A DNA stretch of 64,000 nucleotides from assembly GCF_900143515.1 (NCBI RefSeq), contig NZ_FSQT01000002.1, forward strand, positions 1,241,501 through 1,305,500. The letters are read 5' to 3'. This DNA comes from Micromonospora cremea. GTDB lineage: Bacteria > Actinomycetota > Actinomycetes > Mycobacteriales > Micromonosporaceae. The notes below the pieces were generated by a model that ran no database searches, was not told where the DNA came from, and was given only the letters and a program-made list of their open reading frames with translations. Below are positions 26,831 to 34,268 of this stretch, piece by piece. Each line of letters starts with the position of its first letter. The first letter of the stretch is position 1. A program made the translations under genes and the position numbers.

Positions 26831-29236
26831 TCAGAGCTTGTCGATCGGGGCGTGCCGCAGCACCAGCCACATGGTCTGGTCGCCGAAGTCGATCTGCGCG
26901 CGGGCACCCGGGCCGTGCCCCTCGACGGCGACCACCCGCCCCAGCCCGTAGCGCTGGTGGTTGACCCGGTCGCCGGCCGACACCTTCGGCCCCTGCGGCA
27001 GCTCGCTGGCCGTGGTCAGGCGGCTGGCGTCCACGCCGAGCCGCTTCGCCAGCTGCGCCGCCTTCGGCGTGCCCCCGTTGAAGGTGCCCCGCCCGCCCGG
27101 CACGCGGTCCGCGCGGCCGCCCACGCCGCCGCCCCCACCGGCCCACGAGGTGTACGACCCCTCGGTGCGCTCCCAGTGCACCAGCTCCGGCGGCAACTCC
27201 TCCAGGAACCGCGACGGAGGGTTGTAGGACGGCTGTCCCCAGGCCGAGCGGGTCACCGCCCGGGAGAGGTAGAGCCGCTGTCGGGCCCGGGTGATGCCGA
27301 CGTACGCAAGCCGGCGCTCCTCCTCCAGCTCGCGGGTGTCGCCCAGCGAACGCAGGTGCGGGAAGACACCGTCCTCCAGCCCGGTCAGGAAGACCACCGG
27401 GAACTCCAGCCCCTTGGCGGTGTGCAGCGTCATCAGGGTGACCACGCCCTGATGGTCGGGGTCGTCGGAGGGGATCTGGTCCGCGTCGGCGACCAGTGCG
27501 ACCTGCTCCAGGAAGCCCGCCAGAGTTGCCCGCTCGCCCTCGGCGCCGGTCGCCTCGATCCGCTCGGTGTACTCCCGGGCGACGCTGACCAGCTCCTGGA
27601 GGTTGTCCACCCGGCCGGCGTCCTGCGGGTCCAGGCTCTCCTCCAGCTCGGTGAGGTAGCCCGAGCGGGTCAGCAGCGCCTCCAGCACCTCCTCCGGAGT
27701 GCCGGTCTCGGCCAGCTCCCGGGCGCCGTCGAGCAGAGCCACGAAGTCGGCGATGCCGTTGGCCGCGCGGCTGGAGATGCCCGGCGCCTCCCGGGCCCGG
27801 CGCAGCGCCGCGCCGAAGGAGATCCGGTCGCGGCTGGAGAGCGCCTCGACGCACGCCTCCGCTCGGTCGCCGATCCCCCGGCGCGGAGTGTTCAGCACCC
27901 GCCGCAGGCTCACCGTGTCGTCGTCGTTGACCACCGAACGCAGGTACGCGAGCGCGTCGCGGACCTCCTTGCGCTCGTAGAAGCGCACCCCGCCGACCAC
28001 CTTGTAGGGCAGGCCGACCCGGATGAACACCTCCTCGAAGACCCGGGACTGGGCGTTGGTGCGGTAGAAGACGGCAACGTCGCCGGGGCGGGTCTCGTCG
28101 GCGTCGACCAGCCGGTCGATCTCCCGCGCCGCCCAGTCCGCCTCGGCGTGCTCGGTGTCGGCCACGTAGCCGACGATCCGCTCGCCGGCGCCGGCCTCGC
28201 TCCACAGCCGCTTCGGCTTTCGGGAGGTGTTCCGGTCGATCACCGCGTTGGCCGCGTTGAGGATAGTCTGGGTGGAGCGGTAGTTCTGCTCCAGCAGGAT
28301 CGTCCGCGCGTCGGTGAAGTCCCGCTCGAACTCCAGGATGTTGCGGATCGTCGCGCCGCGGAACGCGTAGATCGACTGGTCGGCGTCACCGACCACGCAC
28401 AGCTCGGCCGGCTCCAGCCCGTCGGTGCCGGAGACCAGCTCCTTGATCAGCGTGTACTGCGCGTGGTTGGTGTCCTGGTACTCGTCGACCAGGACGTGCC
28501 GGAACCGGCGGCGGTAGCTCTCGGCGACGTGCGGATGGGACTGGAGCAGGTGCACCGTGGTCATGATCAGGTCGTCGAAGTCCAGCGCGTGCGCCTCACG
28601 CAGCCGACGCTGGTAGAGCGTGTACGCCTCGGCCAGCGCCCGCTCGTTGGGCCCCGTGGCCCGCGCGGCGAACTGCTCCGGGTCGATCAGCTCGTTCTTC
28701 AGGTTGGAGACCTGGGCGGCCAGCCCGCGTGCCGGGTAGCGCTTCGGGTCGAGGTCCAGCTCGCGGGTGACCAGCTGCATCAGCCGGCGCGAGTCGTCCG
28801 CGTCGTAGATCGAGAACGTCGACTTGAGGCCCGCGTGCTCGTGCTCGGCGCGCAGGATGCGGACACAGGCGGAGTGGAACGTCGACACCCACATCAATCG
28901 GGCCCGCGGGCCGACCAGCGCGGCGACCCGCTCCTTCATCTCGCCGGCCGCCTTGTTGGTGAAGGTGATCGCGATGATCTCCCCGGGATGCACGTCCCGC
29001 GCGGCCAGCAGGTAGGCGATCCGGTGGGTGAGCACCCGGGTCTTGCCCGACCCGGCGCCGGCCACGATCAGCAGCGGCGAACCGGCGTGGCTGACCGCGT
29101 CGCGCTGCGGCCCGTTCAGCCCGGCGAGCAGCTGCTGCGGATCGAGGCGGACAGCGGCCGGCCGGGGCCGGTCCGGACGGGCCGGCGCGGACTCCGGCGC
29201 AGGCGGGGACGCGGGAATGTCGAAGAGAGGATGCAT
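26831..29236 (-). CDS. pcrA: ATP-dependent DNA helicase PcrA/UvrD1
   Basis: Superfamily-1 3'-5' helicase acting in nucleotide excision repair and replication. The 801-aa protein has LNGPQRDAVSHAGSPLLIVA (Q motif) leading to Walker A GAGSGKT, ITFTNKAAGEMKERV (Ia), LVDEYQDTN (II), VVGDADQSIYAFRGA (III), LEQNYRSTQTIL (IV), LMTLHTAKGLEFPVVFL (V) and EEERRLAYVGITRAR (VI). The C-terminus has the PcrA-type Tudor-like region with DRVNHQRYGLGRVVAVEGHG, which contacts RNA polymerase in relatives. It is divergent from the chorismate mutase leader, an order also seen in M. tuberculosis (uvrD1, Rv0948c). Confidence 0.95.
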   Translation of the reverse strand: MHPLFDIPASPPAPESAPARPDRPRPAAVRLDPQQLLAGLNGPQRDAVSHAGSPLLIVAGAGSGKTRVLTHRIAYLLAARDVHPGEIIAITFTNKAAGEMKERVAALVGPRARLMWVSTFHSACVRILRAEHEHAGLKSTFSIYDADDSRRLMQLVTRELDLDPKRYPARGLAAQVSNLKNELIDPEQFAARATGPNERALAEAYTLYQRRLREAHALDFDDLIMTTVHLLQSHPHVAESYRRRFRHVLVDEYQDTNHAQYTLIKELVSGTDGLEPAELCVVGDADQSIYAFRGATIRNILEFERDFTDARTILLEQNYRSTQTILNAANAVIDRNTSRKPKRLWSEAGAGERIVGYVADTEHAEADWAAREIDRLVDADETRPGDVAVFYRTNAQSRVFEEVFIRVGLPYKVVGGVRFYERKEVRDALAYLRSVVNDDDTVSLRRVLNTPRRGIGDRAEACVEALSSRDRISFGAALRRAREAPGISSRAANGIADFVALLDGARELAETGTPEEVLEALLTRSGYLTELEESLDPQDAGRVDNLQELVSVAREYTERIEATGAEGERATLAGFLEQVALVADADQIPSDDPDHQGVVTLMTLHTAKGLEFPVVFLTGLEDGVFPHLRSLGDTRELEEERRLAYVGITRARQRLYLSRAVTRSAWGQPSYNPPSRFLEELPPELVHWERTEGSYTSWAGGGGGVGGRADRVPGGRGTFNGGTPKAAQLAKRLGVDASRLTTASELPQGPKVSAGDRVNHQRYGLGRVVAVEGHGPGARAQIDFGDQTMWLVLRHAPIDKL

Positions 29237-29426
29237 CGCGCGACAAGTCTATGCCGCCGGCCGGACACTTCCCGACCGCGCGGTGTCGTCGCCGGCGCGC
29301 CCGCCCCCGGACGCAGAACGATGACGGTGAAAGCAACCTGGTCGTCACGCAGGGGCCGGCTTCCGGAACGTGCCGGAGCGGAGGATGCGCCCTGTTGAAC
29401 CGAATCCTTGCGCACAGGCGGCCGGC

Positions 29427-29510
29427 ATGGGCATACTCGACGGCGTGTTCGCTCAGCGCTACTACTTTTACTACGGCACCGGGAGTCCGGCAGCCGTAGG
29501 TCGCGCCTGA
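29427..29510 (+). CDS. Leader peptide of the chorismate mutase attenuator
   Basis: A 27-codon frame, ATG to TGA, too short to stand out on coding statistics. Codons 12-16 read Tyr-Tyr-Phe-Tyr-Tyr (bases 29460-29474), an extraordinary run given how rare these residues are nearby. Tyr and Phe are the end products of the pathway that chorismate mutase opens. The peptide ends 18 bases before a terminator hairpin with a T-tail, and codons just after the run can pair with the left arm of that hairpin. This is the usual layout of a ribosome-mediated transcription attenuator. A weak AGGCGG lies just upstream as a ribosome site. Confidence 0.85.
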   Translation: MGILDGVFAQRYYFYYGTGSPAAVGRA

Positions 29511-29558
29511 TCGATCAGACCTGCGAAAGCCCCGGGCTCCTGGAGCCCGGGGCCTTTT
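29481..29558 (+). promoter_or_regulatory. Tyr/Phe transcription attenuator (antiterminator and terminator)
   Basis: Terminator: CCCCGGGCTCC (29530-29540) pairs with GGAGCCCGGGG (29542-29552), followed by CC and TTTT (29555-29558); the loop would open a few bases. Antiterminator: GGAGTCCGG (29482-29490) can pair with CCGGGCTCC (29532-29540) over nine positions with one G-U pair, taking the left arm of the terminator. A ribosome stalled on the Tyr codons leaves the antiterminator arm free; one that reaches the stop codon would cover it or release the terminator. An extra hairpin AGGTC/GACCT (29498-29522) could act as a pause structure. Confidence 0.8.
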
Positions 29559-29604
29559 CGTCCCGGGATCCGGGCACCGGGCACGACAGTGCGAGAGGTA
29601 CCCG

Positions 29605-30000
29605 ATGATGACAGACGTGGCGGAGCAGAGCGGCGGGCCGGTCCGACCGGGGGCGGACCAGTCCCCGGTCGACAGAGGCGAGCCCGTGGCGGGGGTGGCG
29701 CCACCCGCCGAGGACGGCGGGCCGGCCGAGGCACGGACCGGCACCGCGGAGCCGGCCGCCGCCGCACGGATCGTGCAGATCAGGGAACGGATCGACGAGA
29801 TCGACAACGCGTTGATCTCGCTCTGGCACGAGCGGGCCACGCTGTCCCAGGAGGTCGGGGCGACCCGGATGGCGTCCGGCGGGACGCGCCTGGTGCTCTC
29901 CCGGGAACGGGAGATCCTGGAGCGTTTCCGGGTCGCACTCGGCGCCGACGGCACCCAACTGGCGCTGCTGCTGCTCCGGGCGGGCCGCGGCCCGCTGTGA
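29605..30000 (+). CDS. Chorismate mutase (AroQ-delta type)
   Basis: Converts chorismate to prephenate, the branch point to Phe and Tyr. The 131-aa protein has a low-complexity N-terminus of about 50 residues (Gly, Pro and Glu rich) and a C-terminal helical domain: RIVQIRERIDEIDNALISLW, the RMASGGTRLVLSRE segment, and LALLLLRAGRGPL. These match the M. tuberculosis intracellular enzyme Rv0948c, which is weakly active alone and is switched on in a complex with DAHP synthase. The LLLRAGRG tail is the part that contacts DAHP synthase there. GAGAGG lies 6 bases before the ATG pair at 29605/29608. It is controlled by the attenuator upstream. Confidence 0.92.
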   Translation: MMTDVAEQSGGPVRPGADQSPVDRGEPVAGVAPPAEDGGPAEARTGTAEPAAAARIVQIRERIDEIDNALISLWHERATLSQEVGATRMASGGTRLVLSREREILERFRVALGADGTQLALLLLRAGRGPL

Positions 30001-30121
30001 GCCACCCGGGCCGGCCATCCGGCCCGGCCGGCAGCCGCTCCCCGGCCCCACGCTGCGAGCGGCCGACGCCACGGCTGGCCGCTCGGCGCCGGAGGAGGCA
30101 GCCCGGTCCCCGGACAAACGA

Positions 30122-30160
30122 AACCGCCTGCCGTCGTCGTGGTGACGTCGGCAGGCGGTT
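30122..30160 (-). terminator. Terminator of the second peptide-transporter operon
   Basis: AACCGCCTGCCG pairs perfectly with CGGCAGGCGGTT (12 bp, 15-base loop), 9 bases past the last stop codon of the minus-strand operon. On the plus strand it could also serve chorismate mutase, whose stop is 121 bases away. Confidence 0.75.
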
Positions 30161-30168
30161 CCGGTGAC

Positions 30169-31185
30169 TCAGGCAGCCTCGTGGCTCGCGACGATCTCGC
30201 GCTTCTCCGCGAAGTGGCAGGCGCTCGGGTGGTCCGAGCCCTGCCGGATCTCCAGCAGCGGGACCTGCTCGGCGCAGACCTCCTGCGCCTTCCAGCAGCG
30301 GGTGCGGAACCGGCAGCCCGAGGGCGGGCTGATCGGCGACGGCACGTCACCGGTGAGCCGGATGATCGTCTTGTTGTGCCGCTGGGTCGGGTCCGGCACC
30401 GGCACCGCCGAGAGCAGCGCCTGGGTGTACGGGTGGGTCGGCCGCTCGTAGATCTCGTCCTCGGTGCCGATCTCCACGATCTTGCCGAGGTACATCACCG
30501 CGACGCGGTCCGAGAGGTGACGGACCACCGACAGGTCGTGCGCGATGAAGACGTACGAGAGACCGAACTCGCCCTGGAGCTGCTCCAGCAGGTTCATCAC
30601 CTGGGCCTGGATGGAGACGTCCAGCGCCGACACCGGCTCGTCGCAGACGATCACCTCGGGCCGCAGCGCGAGCGCCCGGGCGATGCCGATGCGCTGACGC
30701 TGACCGCCGGAGAACTGGTGCGGGTACCGGTTGATGTGCTCCGGGTTGAGCCCGACCAGGTCGAGCAGTTCCCTGACCTTCGCCCGACGGCTGCCCTTCG
30801 GCGCCACCTCCGGGTGGATCTCGAACGGCTCACCGAGCAGGTCACCGACGGTCATCCGGGGGTTCAGCGAGGTGTACGGGTCCTGCATCACCAGCTGGAT
30901 CTGGCGGCGGAGGCGCCGCAGCGCCCCGCCGGAGAGCTTGGAGATGTCCTGGCCCTTGTAGACCACGCTGCCGGCGGTCGGCCGCTCCAGGTTCATCAGC
31001 ACCCGGGCGAGGGTCGACTTGCCGCAGCCGGACTCGCCGACCACGCCCAGCGTCTCACCGGCACCCAGACCGAATGAGACCCCGTCGACCGCCTTGACCT
31101 GACCGACGGTCTTCTTGAACACCACGCCCTGGGTGACGGGGTAGTGCTTGACCAGGTCACGGACCTCGATGATGTTCTCAGACAC
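30169..31185 (-). CDS. Peptide ABC transporter ATPase, DppF/OppF type (operon 2)
   Basis: 338 aa, starting at a GTG. Walker [37 protein letters not shown] and [20 protein letters not shown] are all intact. The C-terminal oligo_HPY region carries [16 protein letters not shown] and a final SACHF. It overlaps the D-type gene by 8 bases. It is very similar to the product of 14775-15812, identical over long stretches around the ABC signature. It is the last gene of the operon. Confidence 0.93.
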   Translation of the reverse strand: MSENIIEVRDLVKHYPVTQGVVFKKTVGQVKAVDGVSFGLGAGETLGVVGESGCGKSTLARVLMNLERPTAGSVVYKGQDISKLSGGALRRLRRQIQLVMQDPYTSLNPRMTVGDLLGEPFEIHPEVAPKGSRRAKVRELLDLVGLNPEHINRYPHQFSGGQRQRIGIARALALRPEVIVCDEPVSALDVSIQAQVMNLLEQLQGEFGLSYVFIAHDLSVVRHLSDRVAVMYLGKIVEIGTEDEIYERPTHPYTQALLSAVPVPDPTQRHNKTIIRLTGDVPSPISPPSGCRFRTRCWKAQEVCAEQVPLLEIRQGSDHPSACHFAEKREIVASHEAA

Positions 31186-32221
31186 GGTTCACCAGCTCCT
31201 CGGCGAAGTGGCAGGCGCTGGCCCGTGCGGTGCCCACCTGCAGCAGCGGCGGGAGCTTCTCCCGGCACACCGGCTGAGCCATGGGGCAGCGCGGATTGAA
31301 CGGGCAGCCCGGCGGGATGTTCATCAGGTTCGGCGGGAGGCCCTTGATCGTCCGGAGCTGCTGCCCCTTCTCGTCCAGGCGCGGGATCGAGTCGATCAGG
31401 CCCATCGTGTACGGGTGCGCCGGCTTGGCGTACAGGTCGTACACATCGGCTTCCTCCACGATCCGGCCCGCGTACATGACCGCGATCCGGTCCGCGACGT
31501 CGGCGACCACGCCGAGGTCATGGGTGATCAGGATCATGCCCATCTGCCGCTCACGCTGGAGCTCGGCGAGCAGGTCCATGATCTGGGCCTGCACGGTCAC
31601 GTCGAGCGCGGTGGTCGGCTCGTCCGCGATCAGCACCTCCGGGTCGAGCGCCAGCGACATCGCGATCATCGCGCGCTGCCGCATACCACCGGAGAACTGG
31701 TGCGGATAGTTGTTGAACCGGCCCCTGGCGTTCGGGATCTTGACCTGGTCGAGCATCTCGATCGCGCGCTTCTTGGCCTCCGCGCGGCCCATGCCCCGCC
31801 GGACCCGGAACTGCTCGGCGATCTGGAACCCGACGGTGAAGACCGGGTTCAGCGCGGAGAGCGCGTCCTGGAAGATCATCGCGATGCCCTCACCGCGGAT
31901 GCGGCGGCGCTCCTCGTTGGACATGCGGAGCATGTCCTTGCCGTGGAAGCGGACCTGCCCACCGGTGACGAAGCCGGGCGGGGTGTCGAGGATGCCCATG
32001 ATGGTCTGCGCCGTGACGCTCTTACCGGAGCCGGACTCGCCGAGCACGGCGAGGGTCTCCCCCGCGTCGACGTGGTACGTGACCCCGTTGATGACCTTGG
32101 CGACGCCGTCCCGGGTACGGAACTCCACCCGCAGGTCGTCGACCTCGAGCAGCCGGCCGGAGGGACGTCCGGAGCCGCCGGTTCCCGGCGCGGACTGCTC
32201 GGACACGAGAATGTCGGACAA
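31178..32221 (-). CDS. Peptide ABC transporter ATPase, DppD/OppD type (operon 2)
   Basis: 347 aa. The start is a TTG at 32221, 7 bases after GGGGAG on the minus strand; no better ATG or GTG is near. It contains [49 protein letters not shown] and [20 protein letters not shown]. The C-terminal four-cysteine pattern (GCPFNPRCPMAQPVC, SACHF) resembles the 4Fe-4S domain described for the M. tuberculosis OppD. It is the paralogue of 13754-14791. Confidence 0.92.
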   Translation of the reverse strand: MSDILVSEQSAPGTGGSGRPSGRLLEVDDLRVEFRTRDGVAKVINGVTYHVDAGETLAVLGESGSGKSVTAQTIMGILDTPPGFVTGGQVRFHGKDMLRMSNEERRRIRGEGIAMIFQDALSALNPVFTVGFQIAEQFRVRRGMGRAEAKKRAIEMLDQVKIPNARGRFNNYPHQFSGGMRQRAMIAMSLALDPEVLIADEPTTALDVTVQAQIMDLLAELQRERQMGMILITHDLGVVADVADRIAVMYAGRIVEEADVYDLYAKPAHPYTMGLIDSIPRLDEKGQQLRTIKGLPPNLMNIPPGCPFNPRCPMAQPVCREKLPPLLQVGTARASACHFAEELVNRV

Positions 32222-32232
32222 CTGGATCTCCC

Positions 32233-33201
32233 CTAGCGGAGTTTCGGATCGAGGGCCTCGCGGACCGCCTCACCGAGCATCACGAAGCTCAGAACGGCGG
32301 TGACGAGGAACGCGGCGGGGAAGAACACCAGCCCCGGCGCGACCCGGATGAACTGCTGCCCGTCGCTGATCATGATGCCCCAGGACACCACCGGCGACTT
32401 CAGGCCGACGCCCAGGAACGACAGGGTGGCCTCGGCGCCGATGAACGAGCCGACCATGATCGTGCCGTAGACCAGCAGCGGGGCCAGGCAGTTCGGCAGC
32501 AGGTGCTTGAGGATGATCCGGCCGGTGCCGGCACCCAGCGCGCGGGCCGCCACGATGTAGTCGGCCTCCTTGGTGGCCAGCACCGAGGAACGCATCAGCC
32601 GCATCACGACCGGCCAGCTCAGCACCATCAGGGAGGCGATCACCAGGCCCATGATCTGGGCCTTGCTGTTGCTGGAGTTCGAGCCGTTGAACGTGGTCAG
32701 GATGACGATCGCGCCGAGCACGAAGGGCAGGCCGAAGAAGACATCGGCGATCCGGCTGAGCAGACCGTCCACCCAGCCACCGCGGTAGCCGGCGATGATG
32801 CCCATGGCACCGCCGACCAGCAGGGTGCCCAGCACGGAGAGCACGGCGACCACGATGGAGGCACGCGCGCCGTAGATGACCCGGGCGTAGACGTCCCGGC
32901 CCTGCACGTCGTAGCCGAACCAACCATCGGCGGACGGCTTGTCGAGGCTCCGGGACAGCGTGCCGTTGACCGCGTCACCCGGGGCGAACAGCGCCGGGAA
33001 GGCCGCCATCAGCAGGAAGATCACGATCAGCGTGGCCGAAATCCAGAACAGCGGCTTGCGCCGCAGGTCCCGCCAGGCGTCACCGAGCAGGCCGCGCGGC
33101 TTCTCGTTGCTCTGCGGCAGGCCGGCGGTGGCGGGGGCGCCGGCGTCGGTCGACTGCGCGGGAGGAGTGCTGACGATCGATGCGGTACTCGGGTCACTCA
33201 T
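32233..33201 (-). CDS. Peptide ABC transporter permease, DppC/OppC type (operon 2)
   Basis: 322 aa from the ATG at 33201, which overlaps the B-type gene by 8 bases (ATGAGTGA), the same junction as in operon 1. A polar N-terminus leads to LLGDAWRDLRRKPLFWISAT and the first helix. The cytoplasmic loop EADYIVAARALGAGTGRIIL contacts the ATPase. The C-terminus FVMLGEAVREALDPKLR mirrors that of the operon 1 paralogue. About six hydrophobic helices are present. Confidence 0.93.
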   Translation of the reverse strand: MSDPSTASIVSTPPAQSTDAGAPATAGLPQSNEKPRGLLGDAWRDLRRKPLFWISATLIVIFLLMAAFPALFAPGDAVNGTLSRSLDKPSADGWFGYDVQGRDVYARVIYGARASIVVAVLSVLGTLLVGGAMGIIAGYRGGWVDGLLSRIADVFFGLPFVLGAIVILTTFNGSNSSNSKAQIMGLVIASLMVLSWPVVMRLMRSSVLATKEADYIVAARALGAGTGRIILKHLLPNCLAPLLVYGTIMVGSFIGAEATLSFLGVGLKSPVVSWGIMISDGQQFIRVAPGLVFFPAAFLVTAVLSFVMLGEAVREALDPKLR

Positions 33202-34120
33202 AGCGGATCCTCGGGTCCAGGGCGGCGTAGAGCAGGTCAACCAGCAGGTTCATCACGAGATAGACCAGCACGAGGACGACCACGATCCCTACCACGGTAG
33301 CGCTTTCCTTGGTGACGATCGCGCGGAAGACCTGGCGGCCGATTCCGTTGATGCCGAAGATGCCCTCGGTCACGATCGCGCCGCCCATCAGGGCACCGAG
33401 GTCGGTGCCGAGCAGGGTGACCACCGGGATGAGCGAGTTGCGCAGCAGGTGCACGCCCACCACCCGGCGCATCGGGAGGCCCTTGGCGATGGCGGTACGC
33501 ACGTAGTCGGCGCGGCGGTTCTCCGCGATGCTCGTTCGTGCTACCCGGGCGATGTACGCCACTGACGCGCTACCGAGCACGAAGCCCGGCACGATCAGCT
33601 CGGAGAGCCGCATCTCGGAGGAGACGGTCGGCTTGATGATGCCCCACTGCACGCCCAGCAGCCACTGAAGCACGAAGCCGACGACGAAGACCGGCAGCGC
33701 GATCAGGAACAGCGTGGAGACCAGGACCAGGTTGTCCAGGAACCCGTTGCGCCGCAGACCGGTCAGCACGCCGGCGCCGAGGCCGATCACGGCCTCGATG
33801 GTGAGCGCCACCAGGGCCAGCTTCAGCGTGTTCGGGTACGACGTCAGGATGATGTCACTGATCTCGCGCTGCGAGAAAGTCTGACCGAAGTCGCCCTGGA
33901 GCAGGTTCTTCATGTAGTTCGCGTACTGCACGAAGACGTTCTGGTCCAGGTGGTACTTCTCGGTCATGAAGGCGATGTACTGGTCCGGGCAGCGGCGGTC
34001 ACCGCACTTGCCGGCGAACGGATCGCCCGGAACAGCCCAGACGAGGGCGTAGATCATGAACGTCGTACCGATGAAGACCGGCACGAGTTGGAGCAGCCGT
34101 CTCAACAGATAACGGCCCAT
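33194..34120 (-). CDS. Peptide ABC transporter permease, DppB/OppB type (operon 2)
   Basis: 308 aa from the ATG at 34120, preceded by GGAGG. It begins MGRYLLRRLLQLVPVFIGTT with the first helix and carries a periplasmic loop with two cysteines (FAGKCGDRRCPDQYIAFM) that the operon 1 paralogue lacks. The ATPase-contact loop is ENRRADYVRTAIAKGL, followed by HLLRNSLIPVVTLLG. It ends DPRIRYE at the 8-base overlap with the C-type gene. Confidence 0.93.
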   Translation of the reverse strand: MGRYLLRRLLQLVPVFIGTTFMIYALVWAVPGDPFAGKCGDRRCPDQYIAFMTEKYHLDQNVFVQYANYMKNLLQGDFGQTFSQREISDIILTSYPNTLKLALVALTIEAVIGLGAGVLTGLRRNGFLDNLVLVSTLFLIALPVFVVGFVLQWLLGVQWGIIKPTVSSEMRLSELIVPGFVLGSASVAYIARVARTSIAENRRADYVRTAIAKGLPMRRVVGVHLLRNSLIPVVTLLGTDLGALMGGAIVTEGIFGINGIGRQVFRAIVTKESATVVGIVVVLVLVYLVMNLLVDLLYAALDPRIRYE

Positions 34121-34188
34121 GGGGTGGTCCTCCAGACAGGGGGCGCGTCGGACGGCCGACACGGTGGTGACAACGTGGCGAGTGGATG

Positions 34189-34204
34189 TTGTAACACTCA
34201 CTCG
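34189..34204 (-). promoter_or_regulatory. Shared 16-base box before the operon 2 permease
   Basis: On the minus strand this reads GCGAGTGAGTGTTACA. A copy differing at two positions (GCAAGTGAGTGTCACA) lies upstream of the operon 2 binding-protein gene at 36171-36186. It follows the internal hairpin and precedes the B-type start by about 70 bases, so it may mark a second promoter or a shared operator. Confidence 0.5.
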
Positions 34205-34212
34205 CGGAACGG

Positions 34213-34254
34213 CCCCGGGTCGGGCTCACCGGATGTGGCGAGCCCGACCCGGGG
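34213..34254 (-). terminator. Hairpin after the binding-protein gene (operon 2)
   Basis: A perfect 15-bp stem (CCCCGGGTCGGGCTC and its complement) with a 12-base loop begins 15 bases after the binding-protein stop. As in operon 1 it lies between the binding-protein gene and the permease genes, where it would limit read-through. Confidence 0.75.
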
Positions 34255-34268
34255 TCAGACCGTTCGGA

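Noticed and set aside
26852..29398. An 848-aa plus-strand frame opposite pcrA
   Set aside because: The composition is that of an antisense frame, while the minus strand carries every helicase motif.
29408..29608. A 66-codon frame across the chorismate mutase leader
   Set aside because: It overlaps the leader peptide in another frame and ends inside the terminator; it has no features of its own, whereas the 27-codon frame carries the Tyr/Phe run.
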